Origin: Aurifilum marmelostoma
Lineage: Eukaryota; Ascomycota; Sordariomycetes; Diaporthales; Cryphonectriaceae
DNA length: 64,000 bases
Assembly (NCBI GenBank): GCA_027559495.1
Contig: JAMXSV010000005.1
Coordinates: 868,001 to 932,000 of the forward strand
Reading direction: 5' to 3'
Positions 38,328 to 48,198 of the stretch are shown here, piece after piece. Positions within the stretch are counted from its first letter, which is position 1; each line of letters opens with the position of its first letter. The notes beneath the pieces were generated by a model. That model was not told where the DNA came from, searched no databases, and saw only the letters and a program-made list of their open reading frames with translations. The translations under genes were made by a program, and so were the position numbers.

Positions 38328-40196
38328 ATGCTGTTTGACCGTTTTAATATCCCGTTCTTCCGTCATCGCCGTCGGCAAAACGATTTGGGCAATGCTTCCT
38401 GTGCTACGACCAGTAATACCACCAACGGGGTCGTGGCAATGCCGTCAACCTCTACGCCAGCTTCAACCGCACCGCCTGTCCTCCACCTTTCACCACCGCC
38501 GTACACGGAGCTTCCTCCCCGTGCCATAGCTGACCCTGCCCTTCCACCCGGCAGGCCTCCACAGACAACCCGTACTATGCTGAAGACCATCCCAGCTCCC
38601 CACACACAGCCACAAGATTCTCAATCGAACCGCGGTCTTCCTTCCCACATCAAGATGGACCCGCTCATCGCAGCATCCTGGCATAACTCACAACTAAGCC
38701 TACTCCACCGCCTCCCGGATGCCGTGCTTACCAGGATAATCCACATGCTCGATAGCGACGCAGACATCGAGTGCTTCCGGCGCGCGGCCCGCCGCTTCCC
38801 AGCCCTGTGCGCTCCTGTCATCCTCACGCGACACCGCACCTACTCATCGCGTTTCTGCCAAGGACCGCTCACGTGGCCGCGCTTGCAATCTATATACCAC
38901 CTCGGCCACAAGCGCGAGATCCGCCTCCAGAGCAAGGGGGTGGGTGGTCCGTGGCATGTAGGCGACCGCCCCGACCTGATGCGCAGACTAGACAAGGACG
39001 CATACTGCGCAGGGTGCTTTGCGGCTGCCGACGACGAGGAGTGCTGGGGGCGCCGGGTCGCGCGGCTGCGCAGGTATCTTCACTGCTCCGAATGCGAGGC
39101 CGACCATCCAGCTTGCCTCTTCGAACCGGCTGAGCGCGATGGAAGCAGACCAGAGAACCGGGTGTGTATTGCCCGCCGGAGTTTTGTCCGGATCTGTGCC
39201 CACAACGGCGGTATCGTCTACTTATCTGACCTGGAGGGCTTGAGATGCAAGATTAAGGATATGCCAGGAGACTGGAAGGGCAATTGGATCAAGGTCAAAC
39301 TCAAGTGCGAGGACAGCAGCCATATTGTAGCATGCCAGGATCTCAGACGCAGGCCCGAGGGCGATCCTCACGCGTCAAACCCCTACAGCAATCAAGACTG
39401 CCCATGCGTGGACTACCCGCACCCGATTGTCCGACTCATCCACCCTTTCAAACTCAGCATGCGCTGGACCGCACACCTGCCTGTCGACCTAGATGACTGG
39501 CCCCTCAGCGCCGATACCTTGAGGACTCGGCTCCTGAATAAAGTTCGTGACGGTGATGGTGCTGCTGGGCGCTTCCTATTCCCAGACAGAGAGCCCGGCA
39601 TGGCACCCCCGGAGCTCGGTTGTTTCGACCCCAATGTTTGCGACTGTTTTCATTTTGAGGGCATGGGTGAGGCTGGTTGGCGTCCCTGCCGGCCTCTGCA
39701 TCCCGAGCAGACATGCCATATGAACCCTGCAAGACGATTGGGCGGCTCGTGGCAACCGCCGCCGCCGGTGTCTTCCCGGCTCCGTCTCTGGGCCTGGACC
39801 CAACGTCACGAGCGCGCGGATCCAGAGACAACAAGAACGTGTGATGCAACCTCAAAGCTACACGTGGCGAAGATTTTGGGCAGCGGGCCCGGCGACTGTT
39901 CAGTCAAGCTTTTCCCTTGCCATAGCGGGAAGCCTTGTCTGCAACTGAAATACAGACGAACGTTGCCACTTGGTTCTGAAGATTTTATCAGCTCCATGTG
40001 GTATAAGTCCCTCGACCCCGACTCGTACGATCTGACATTCGACGAAGAGGGATTTAAGGTATACTGGTGTCGACAGAAAGGCTGTCGCAATTATTATAAA
40101 CGAGGTGCTGGATTTTCTAGGATCCTTGACGGGTATGCGTGGCCCAATGGGCAAAAGGTCGATTTTAGCCGACAATGTATTGGACTATGTCAGTGA
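38328..40196 (+). CDS. F-box domain protein
   Basis: A single-exon gene of 622 residues. After a proline/serine-rich, probably disordered N-terminus (about 1-115) comes an F-box-like segment, LLHRLPDAVLTRIIHMLDSD, at about 124-165 with a following helix, CFRRAARRFPALC. F-box proteins recruit substrates to SCF ubiquitin ligases through Skp1. The remaining 450 residues are rich in Cys, Trp and charged residues and contain several paired cysteines (YCAGC, HCSEC, DPNVCDC) that may bind metal. No known repeat such as WD40 or LRR is visible, so the substrate side is unrecognised. It is probably unrelated to the PKS cluster, from which the retroelement separates it. Confidence 0.75.
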   Translation: MLFDRFNIPFFRHRRRQNDLGNASCATTSNTTNGVVAMPSTSTPASTAPPVLHLSPPPYTELPPRAIADPALPPGRPPQTTRTMLKTIPAPHTQPQDSQSNRGLPSHIKMDPLIAASWHNSQLSLLHRLPDAVLTRIIHMLDSDADIECFRRAARRFPALCAPVILTRHRTYSSRFCQGPLTWPRLQSIYHLGHKREIRLQSKGVGGPWHVGDRPDLMRRLDKDAYCAGCFAAADDEECWGRRVARLRRYLHCSECEADHPACLFEPAERDGSRPENRVCIARRSFVRICAHNGGIVYLSDLEGLRCKIKDMPGDWKGNWIKVKLKCEDSSHIVACQDLRRRPEGDPHASNPYSNQDCPCVDYPHPIVRLIHPFKLSMRWTAHLPVDLDDWPLSADTLRTRLLNKVRDGDGAAGRFLFPDREPGMAPPELGCFDPNVCDCFHFEGMGEAGWRPCRPLHPEQTCHMNPARRLGGSWQPPPPVSSRLRLWAWTQRHERADPETTRTCDATSKLHVAKILGSGPGDCSVKLFPCHSGKPCLQLKYRRTLPLGSEDFISSMWYKSLDPDSYDLTFDEEGFKVYWCRQKGCRNYYKRGAGFSRILDGYAWPNGQKVDFSRQCIGLCQ

Positions 40197-40338
40197 GCAC
40201 ATATCCCATATATATGCTGATAAAATCTTGTAAGCATCTGGGAAGAGATAGTTAATATCGAATCACTCCAGGAACAGAATATTTGTGTGATGGTAAAAAG
40301 AGAAACGAATCGAAATTTCATATCACCTTCCGAGGTGA

Positions 40339-40471
40339 CTACTGCTGCTGCTCAAAAAAGTTTACGATCCACTGCTCCAGCTCCTGCTGGGTCCTCTGGT
40401 GGTCCCCCTCCGCCTCGTCTTCCTCCTCGTCCTCCTCTCTCTCCTCCGCCCCCTGCTCCTGCTGCTGCTGC

Positions 40472-40514
<43 letters not shown>

Positions 40515-40875
40515 TCTCCTCCTCCTCCTCCTTCTTCTTCTTCTTGGCCTCGTGGGCCCGGCGCCACGTGGCCACCAGTTCTTGGGCCACGGGGGTGGCC
40601 ACGCTGTCGGCCGCGCCGCCCACCGCGGCCGACAGCGTGGCCATCCCCACAATGACCCAGCTCCACTTGGTCGGAGCTGGGTCGGCCGCGACGGGAGGGG
40701 TGGCGGCGATGAGGGCGGCCGTGATCGTGGTGGTGATGGTGGTGGTGGCGGCGGCCGCAGCCGCAATGGTGGTGGTGGTGGTGGTGGTGAGGAGGGTGGT
40801 GGGGAGGGAAGGGGTGGTGGCCACGATGGGCCAAACGTTGGCGCTCAAGGCGCAAAAAAACTTTGAAAACTTCAT
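40339..40875 (-). CDS. Candidate polyQ secreted or membrane protein
   Basis: An intronless frame of 178 residues starting MKFSKFFCALSA, which resembles a fungal signal peptide. A Thr/Ala-rich stretch follows, then a hydrophobic patch (WSWVIVGMATLSAAVGG). After that come Lys- and Glu-rich runs, about 18 consecutive Gln, and an acidic, possibly coiled-coil tail ending in EQQQ. It lies tail to tail with the F-box gene. Every frame here is low-complexity, and long open frames also exist on the plus strand, so coding status is uncertain. The signal-like start is what favours the minus strand. No function can be named. Confidence 0.4.
40459..40514. repeat. CTG/CAG trinucleotide repeat
   Basis: A run of CTG triplets interrupted by three TTG. 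Read on the minus strand it encodes the polyglutamine tract of the candidate protein at 40339-40875. A TCC/TTC run continues beyond it. Confidence 0.9.
40592..40647. repeat. 24-bp inverted repeat with 8-bp loop
   Basis: 40592-40615 pairs with 40624-40647 with a single mismatch (TGGCCACGCTGTCGGCCGCG in the left arm). It lies inside the candidate polyQ gene, where the two arms encode similar Ala/Thr/Ser/Val-rich segments. A GC-rich hairpin this long is unlikely by chance. Confidence 0.85.
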
Positions 40876-43122
40876 TTTTCTTCTTTTTCTTCTTCTTCTT
40901 CTTCTTCTTGTTCTTGTTTTGTGATGTTGTTGTGTTTTCTCTTGCGAAGAGCTTGTCCAGAGCACTGTGACACGCGTTTTATGGTATTGCTGAGCGAGCA
41001 GGACGCTCTTTCCAGGTATGAGGACGCTCTTTCCTCCTCAAAGCGATTCCCAGCTGTCGCGTGATTTTCAAAGCTCACATAGCTCCTTCCCTTGCAATGG
41101 ACACTACAGGCAGCAGCTTCACATATTTGCTTGATTGGACTAGTAGAAAGCCAACAGACACGCTCAAACACTTGGCTTCAGGAGACGGATCATGAACAGG
41201 GACTCTTGTTCCTAAGCACTTAAATGTACAGTTGAGAATCGACCTATAAAATACTCTGGTCAGTGCTGTTGGTGTGGAAGTTCTAATCATGACCTTGCCC
41301 CCGAGGAAACACGAGGACCCTACAATTTCCAGTCACCTCTGTGCTTGGAATTGAGACCCTGGATAATGGTAATCGTAAATTATTATAGGCGAGGTAAGTT
41401 ACGGCGGTTGTGATATGGAGCGTTGAGGACCGAGCAACTGATGTTCACGAGGTCCAATGCTACCACTGAAACTTTGTGCTGATATATCAATGTCCTTGGA
41501 AATACTTGATGCTGCTAGTACGGCTGTAATTTATAGCTGGTCATACCTGGTTTGCGATTGGGACTGCAAAGCTTCCTTAATGGTGTCGTCGCTCAGGCTT
41601 GTCCATACGCTGCGTCGCCATCCTCCAAACATTTGATGATTATGTTGAAAGTTTAGTGTCTCTCGATAAGCCGATTCCTCCACCGTCATCCTTTGCCCTC
41701 GTTGTGGGAATGCTGACACCCGAGAGAAAGCTTTTGTATGCGTTTCCATGTTGCTGGTTCAAGGTCTTGCATTGTCGTTATAGCTTTTCTTGCTCGAGGA
41801 TCCATGACCATTCATGCCAGATGGATTGCGCTCCTCATCTCGTAAAAAGGTCCGGTGCCTAGGGGGGCAGATACATGAGAGTTAATGCAGCGAGGAATTG
41901 GGCCACGAGCTCGGCTGATGATTCGAGCGCAACGGGTATATCAGCCCAGGTTGAATAGGATGTGTAGTTGGTCTAAATCTGCCGGCGTATGCTTGACGAA
42001 CGCAGCGTATCAGTATCCCATGTGTGCGAGGGCCAGTGACTCACTGCCCTGGCCTGTGCGCTGTTGCCAGCCGCCTGCCCTCACTTAGATAGCCTCTGCT
42101 AGCCAGATAGCCTCTTTTCCTCTCTTCTTTCCTTTCAGTAGCGCTTTTCCTATGCATCTGTTTTCCCATAGTATGCATCTTTCTCAAATGTCTATGGCAC
42201 GTTGTGCCCACGCATCAGCTGGCGTGACGCCGCCTTCCTACGATGGTGGAGGTGTGTAGTTCACCGAAGCAATTCGAAGCAGCCACAGATTATGTTGGTC
42301 AAGATTCTGAATGATTCTGAAACGCTGTATGCTGAATGGTCTGTATCTACACGACTGATGCTTCTTTGTACAAAACTCCATGGAATTGTGTTCGGAGCGA
42401 ATCACGAACAGCAGCAAGCCTACGTATCCGGATCACCTGCAACGGCATTCAAGAGCTGACTTGCGAGCAAGTGGAATCGAAGTGGATGAACAGTGCTACA
42501 CTAACCGTGGTAATTCAGCAGTCGGGTTGCGTAGAGTGATGTGTTGTGATCTCAGAAGCATTGAGTTTACCTTGGTTGTATTAGATGCTACTTGTAATCA
42601 TTGGAACGTCACAAGTCTCGATTCAACATCTCCCCTCCCCTTGGGAATGGAAATATCCAAGATGGGCAACGAGATAACTTAGTGAATACGACTCCAAAAT
42701 CTATCGTCATTGTCGGCTCATTTTTCCATAACAAATAGTTTCCGCCCCTTGAATACGTGCGGCTACTACTTCTGCAAACCGCCTCCGTTTCGACAGCTAT
42801 CTCTCGGTGTGTGACCCAAGCTGTAGTGGCGCTGATGCGTCAAGATAGGAGGGATGTTGACCGCGGGCGAAAGGGGCGGGCCCGGCGGGAAGCACAGCCG
42901 CTGCCGCCGCACCTGAGGAATTGCATGCGGGGAAACGGACCATGCTGACTAAATCATTCGGTAGAGTAGCATTGGTTTGTATACAGGAATATCCCATCAC
43001 TTTCTGGGCCCAGCATCACCAGCTGAGGACGAACAAAATTGCACGTGTGACCGTGTGTGCAGCGCCTCAGCCGTCCCCTCCTGACCTCTACTCTTCGCGC
43101 AGACCTCTTAGAGCACCCTGCG
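40876..43122. other. Intergenic, no recognisable gene
   Basis: A 2.2-kb gap between the polyQ frame and the nitrilase gene. Short frames exist on both strands, for example a minus-strand frame ending at 41531 whose C-terminus runs into a possible donor. None matches a family I know. The right end must contain the nitrilase promoter. Confidence 0.4.
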
Positions 43123-44199
43123 ATGGCCTACACCCGCGTGGCAGCTTGCCACGTCGCACCCCACTTTCTATCAGCGCGCAAGACAGTCGACAAGGCTGTA
43201 TCCCTCGTCCACAGAGCAGCCAGGAACGCGGCTAACGTGGTAGTGTTCCCCGAGACCTACGTCGCAGCCTTCCCCGTGTGGAGTGCCTTGCGCCCGCCAA
43301 CGGAGAACCACTCGTTGTTCAAGCGCATGGTCCAAGAGTCGGTCTATGCCGACGGCGACGAGGTGCAGGCATTGCGCGACGCGGCGCGCGAGACTAAGAC
43401 CGTCATCAGCATCGGCATCTCGGAGAGATCGCGCAGTAGCACGGCCTGCCTGTACAACTCGAACCTCATCATCAACGAGACCGGCGACGTGGCTGCCCAT
43501 CACAGGAAGCTGGTGCCCACCTTCTTCGAGAAGCTGACGTGGAGCCCCGGCGATGGCTTTGGCCTGCGCGTCGCCGACACGCCGCACGGCCGCATCGGGG
43601 CTTTGATCTGTGGCGAGAACACCAACCCGCTGGCCAGATACTCGCTGATGGCCCAGCGCGAACAGATCCATATCTCGTCCTGGCCGCCCATCTGGCCGAC
43701 ACGAGCTCTTGGCGGCGGCGGCAGCAATAGCCCAGAAAACTACGACAACGTTCTGGCCAACCGGCTCCGCGCAGCCGCGCACTGCTTCGAGGCCAAATGC
43801 TTCGGCGTCATGTGCAGTAGTGTGCTGAACCAGGAAGCCATCGACGCCATCTGTGACGGGGCCGGGTCTGCCGACAGCGTGCGGACGACCCTAGAGGGCT
43901 CCCCGAAAGGCGTCACTATGTTCCTGGACCCGACAGGCGCCCCGCTGCCTTCTTTCACCTTGGACGAGCCAGGTAGTGAGCCGAAGGCCGTCGAGTTCCT
44001 GCAGCAGGACGAGGGCGTCATGTACGCTGACATGGAGCTGGACCGGTGTATCGAGGGCAAGCAGTACCACGACGTCGTGGGAGGATACCAGAGGCTAGAC
44101 GTGTTCCAGTTGCAGGTCAACAGGTCCCGGAAGGATCCAGTTCGGTTTATAGAGGATCGGGAACCTCAAAACGCAACCACGGCTGATGCGAATCCATAA
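43123..44199 (+). CDS. Nitrilase
   Basis: A carbon-nitrogen hydrolase of the nitrilase branch, converting a nitrile to a carboxylic acid and ammonia, presumably in the cytosol. Single exon, 358 residues. The catalytic triad is visible: Glu 44 in FPETY, Lys 129 in HHRKLVPT and Cys 163 in LICGENTNP. The last is close to the nitrilase-specific signature and argues against an amidase. A second conserved patch, SSWPPIWP, follows. The start at 43123 (MAYTRVAACHVAP) sits right at the first strand of the fold. The frame could extend upstream, but the added residues do not look like family sequence. It reads in the same direction as the Zn2Cys6 regulator downstream. Cyanide hydratase is a less likely alternative. 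The substrate is unknown. Confidence 0.9.
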   Translation: MAYTRVAACHVAPHFLSARKTVDKAVSLVHRAARNAANVVVFPETYVAAFPVWSALRPPTENHSLFKRMVQESVYADGDEVQALRDAARETKTVISIGISERSRSSTACLYNSNLIINETGDVAAHHRKLVPTFFEKLTWSPGDGFGLRVADTPHGRIGALICGENTNPLARYSLMAQREQIHISSWPPIWPTRALGGGGSNSPENYDNVLANRLRAAAHCFEAKCFGVMCSSVLNQEAIDAICDGAGSADSVRTTLEGSPKGVTMFLDPTGAPLPSFTLDEPGSEPKAVEFLQQDEGVMYADMELDRCIEGKQYHDVVGGYQRLDVFQLQVNRSRKDPVRFIEDREPQNATTADANP

Positions 44200-44781
44200 G
44201 TGCAACAACAGCTCCTTGGGTATATGATCGAAGAGCATTTGACTGGGATGATGTGAAAAGCTGTACATTGGTACGACTGCTCTGTTTCTTATAGATATAT
44301 CCTTCGTATGTATTCAATATTCAACCGCAACAATTTACCTCTTTGAAGTGCATTATAGGCGAGATCGGATAGAGGCCTATGAAACATTGGGCCCTCGGCC
44401 GAATAAATGATATACAAAGAGAGCGTTTGAATTGGGTTCTGGCAAATGGTTCCTCACGACTCCTGAGCCGTTCAGCGAGTCAGCCTATCAAGGCAACGAT
44501 ATGCTGGCCTCGGCGCATCGGCTCATTTGCAGTGCCCATGACAATTCTGCTCCTTCTTCTAGCCAATAAGACCGCGCGGATATAAGTAATTATCAGCGGC
44601 AGGGGGCGGTTAAGCTGTGCCGCCGAGGGCAAATACCATTCCGCCTCCGCCCCCTTGACGCAGTGATCCAACCCGCGCGTCTCCTCTTTCCCCGGTTCCT
44701 CTCATTGTCCTGATCCTCCTCCTTCCCCCCCCGCCAACCTACTTCCGCCCATAGAGAGAGAGAAGCCCTACACGCAAGATC
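44200..44781. other. Intergenic, promoter of the Zn2Cys6 gene
   Basis: 580 bp between nitrilase and regulator. Pyrimidine-rich sequence (about 44,680-44,750) precedes the regulator start, as is common in fungal 5' leaders. No gene is seen. Confidence 0.45.
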
Positions 44782-47067
44782 ATGGACGTGAACGCACCCG
44801 CCAGGGAATGGTCAGCTGACATGGGAAGTGCGAGCCCTGGCAGTCCACCACCCAGCGGCAATCAGAGCCGGAAGCGGATATCGATTGCGTGCACGTATTG
44901 CAGGAAAAGGTGAGCGCCTTCTCTCTCTTTATTTCGCACCCTCACACATGCCATCTCGTTTACACACAAAACGCATACACACACACGTAGAAGAGAGCTT
45001 ACGGTTATCGGGCCTGATAGGAAACGGCGCTGCGACGGCAAGAAACCCGTGTGCTCTTTGTGCCGAAACACCAACAACAGCAGCTGCATATATCCAAATG
45101 CACGTGGCAATCACAATAGCAACAACAACACAACCACGATTGACCAGCAGGCACCCGTATCGCTCGATATCTCCAAGCGCCTGGAGCAGCTTGAAGCGGC
45201 TGTACACGCCTCAGTCTCGGCGTCAACCTCAGCCTCGCGTCCTCATCGGCCCAGCGAAGATTCCCCTTCGGCGGGTTCAGCCCAGCTCGTGGAATCTCCA
45301 GGGGGCCGGCGGCCCCTCGCTTCCGCCGGCGGCCCCACAGCTGCATCAGGCCAGCGGCTAGACCATGACCTGCTAGCCATCCTTGGTGATGGGCTCGTGG
45401 ACGACACCATGTCTATCCCAACCCTGCACTCCACCACATCGGCAAGCCTGCTGCAGACACCCCCTTTCAGGTTGCTGCTAGGCGAGTACCCACGGGACGT
45501 CTTCTACCGTATCGAGGCAAGAAGAGGTGTGCCCGACGACCTAAAGCTAGAGATGCGCCGCCCCCTACACGCCGGGTCCGACGAGCTCCCCAAGCTCGCC
45601 CTCGAGACCGCCAACACCCTGGGAAGAGCCTTCACCCAGCTGATCCATCCTTTCCACCCAGTCTTGGACCTTGCTGCCATCGTACCTTCTGTCGAGTCTG
45701 CCGTCGCTGCTGGCCTCGCCCCGGACGCAACCTCAGCCCATGCCCTCGCCGTTCTAGCCCTAGGAGCAATTGCCAGCGAGAGACCCCTGCAGCACAACCT
45801 CTACAACAACTCCGGTATCGCTTTCATAGGGCCTGCACTGCAGATTCTTCTCCAGCAATGGGCAGCGTGTTTCACCCCAGACATCACCCCAGCCCGGGCC
45901 CTCTATCTAGCTGCTTTGTATTACAGCTACCTGGCTATGCCACTGCAATCCTGGCGTCTTGTCCATATGGCTTCAACCACGGTGCAGCACTTATGGATCC
46001 AGTAAGTAACTGCTTTCATCCCTTCTATACACCCCTTCCATCCTTTTCCCAGAAGAGAAAAAACCAAAAACAAAGAAAAGAACCAACCAAGCTCAAAGAA
46101 AAGGGGTTATTGTTAAGGCCGCTTTGCATCGTTTCACTCACAATTGTGTACAAAACCACCTCCTCTCCCTTAATACAGACATCAACCATCTATAGAGGGT
46201 TCATTTAACTTGGCTGTGCATCAGCCTCTCATCCGTTTATGCTGGGCTATATTCGTTCTGGAATGGTATGTAGTAAGGTGTTATGGTAATGACAGTACCC
46301 TTTTGTTCTGTGTTTAACAACGTTCAATCTCCCCTGCTCTTCCTCCCCCCCCCCCTTTGCCCACCCCACTCCTATCCCCGGTTTCTGTGTGAGTGGTGGA
46401 ACCAGACAATATTCAGGTCTGACAGCAGCTGAACGTGGTAGCGATATAATGGCCGAATACCACCTTCCCCGCAGCGGAATCGAGCACGTTATCGACAGGA
46501 TGCCGTTTCCTAGCTGTGGATCGGATGATACTATTATGTTGAACTGGCTGGCCAACCTCTCGTCCCGGAGGCTCCTGAACCGAGTTCACCATGCCATGTA
46601 CGGCAGACTCGGGGTTCTTGAGTCGGGGGCAAGTATAAATGCGGGCCAGCAGAACAAGGGCCCGGCCGACGAGCGGAGCCACCGCGAGAACAACCCAAAG
46701 CCCCTGCTCAAGGTTGCCGACGAGCTCTCTCGCCAGCTGAGCACATGGTACAACACGCTACCTGCTTCCATCAAACCACTTACGGACAGCCTGTTGCCGA
46801 GCACCGATGAGGTGATCATCCTCCTTCGCTATCATGCGACGGGTGATATTATCTGTCGGCCTTTCTTGTTGTTAATCTGTTCTCTCCCTGCCGACTCCGA
46901 AGTACAACACGAAGTGTATGACAAGGCTTTGGCCTGCCTTTATCACTGCCAGCAGTATCTCAGGCAGGTAGGCCGTCGGATCGAGACCGCGTCCGCCTCG
47001 CTAGAAGTCGTGCTGCACTCGTGCGTTGCTCTCCCCTCCTCCTGTCTACTTGGACCAAAAAGACACA

Positions 47068-47102
<35 letters not shown>

Positions 47103-47351
47103 GTCCTCCATACCTTTTTATTCCTATCTCTCTTTCTGACAGGTCTATCTTCTAGGACACTGAGCTGCATTCTACTCGTCACAGCAGCCGCGCTATCACC
47201 GCTACTGACCCGTCACGTCGAGAACTTGTCCTTGCTACAGGACAATGCCGTAGCCTACCTGAAGAAATGGGCCAGTCCTGGTTCTAGTATAGAAGGCATG
47301 CTTCAGGTTTTACTAGCCGCTCGGGATAAATCAAGACTCCTTCTGGCCTAG
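44782..47351 (+). CDS. Zn2Cys6 transcription factor
   Basis: A nuclear, fungal-type binuclear zinc cluster regulator. Five exons are predicted (44782-44909, 45021-46001, 46179-46265, 46442-47020, 47156-47351), giving 656 residues with matching phases. The zinc cluster uses Cys 37, 40, 47, 54, 57 and 65 (ACTYCRKRKRRC then VCSLC), and intron 1 splits it. After a Ser/Pro-rich linker comes the family's middle region, with FTQLIHPFHPVLDLAAIV, HQPLIRLCWAIFVLEC and YHLPRSGIEHVIDRMPFP. Intron 4 carries a CA repeat, is 135 nt long and has no in-frame stop, so its retention would insert 45 residues. It lies between the nitrilase and GH3 genes and is a candidate local regulator. No target is shown by the sequence. 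Confidence 0.88.
47069..47101. repeat. CA dinucleotide microsatellite
   Basis: A run of about 16 CA units inside intron 4 of the Zn2Cys6 gene. If the intron were retained it would read as alternating His-Thr. Confidence 0.95.
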
Positions 47352-48198
47352 AACTTGCTTGAACACGTTTACTCTATTAGTGTGCATACATTATCTACTA
47401 GACAGCTAATTTGAAAGGGCATTATACGGAAAATAATAAGCAACCTTTATGTATTTTCTTTCTGCCTGCTATAATGAATAAAATAATTATTATAACGTCA
47501 TTCAAATACATTTGTGAGGCGTTGAAGAAGGAAAGTAATATATCAATTGCTTCTTAAATATGATATGGATCAGATCAAAGTGTGCCATTTACCAATAAAT
47601 TCAGCATTTTTTTCTATTTTAATAGTAATGTTATTTTCTTAAAACAGGTGATTTTGAATTCCGTCCCATGTACTATCTTCTGAAAGTAATGTTGACAACC
47701 TTTCAGTGACGTATCCATTCTTCTTCCTTTCGTCCATAAACCAGAGAATAAACCAATCAGAGATACATAATAATAATTACTCCCAAAGCATTTGCATCTG
47801 AACAACAAACTTCTCCGACTAGAATCCCAAGCGATCTCGACTATATTTTCCCAACATAACCTTAAAATGCCCCTATGTTCATAAAACATCCTATTCATAT
47901 ATCAGCTACTTCTACTTGTTTGCTTGCTGCTGATTGAAGGGTGAAATAACACATATATCTTATTTTGGTTAGAAAACTGACAATTCGGGACAGAAAAAGT
48001 AGAATAAAACAAAGCAACGAGTCTTTGCCGTGGCTGTGCGCCAATGCACATCTGATTCATTCGAAAGCCTAGATCTGGGATCCGTTACCCAGGTACAACA
48101 AAGAACAGAGCAGAAAGTGACTTTGGTGCATAAATTTGGATTAGGCAAAGCTACAGGTTTCTTTTCCCTACCCACGATGCCTTATCGCCCGTCCGCTA
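47352..48198. other. Convergent 3' intergenic region
   Basis: 850 bp between the convergent ends of the regulator and the GH3 gene. It is moderately AT-rich, with no gene or structured element recognised. A minus-strand frame at 47614-47898 has no known features. Confidence 0.45.

Noticed and set aside
40283..40924. Plus-strand frames rich in Cys, Leu or Val runs
   Set aside because: Alternate frames of the triplet repeats with no start context or family likeness. The minus-strand frame with a signal-like start is preferred.
41531..41749. Minus-strand frame as the first exon of an unknown gene
   Set aside because: A possible donor follows, but no continuation with recognisable sequence or phase support was found.
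43171..43782. Minus-strand open frame of 203 codons
   Set aside because: Antisense to the nitrilase, whose catalytic residues are all in place on the plus strand.
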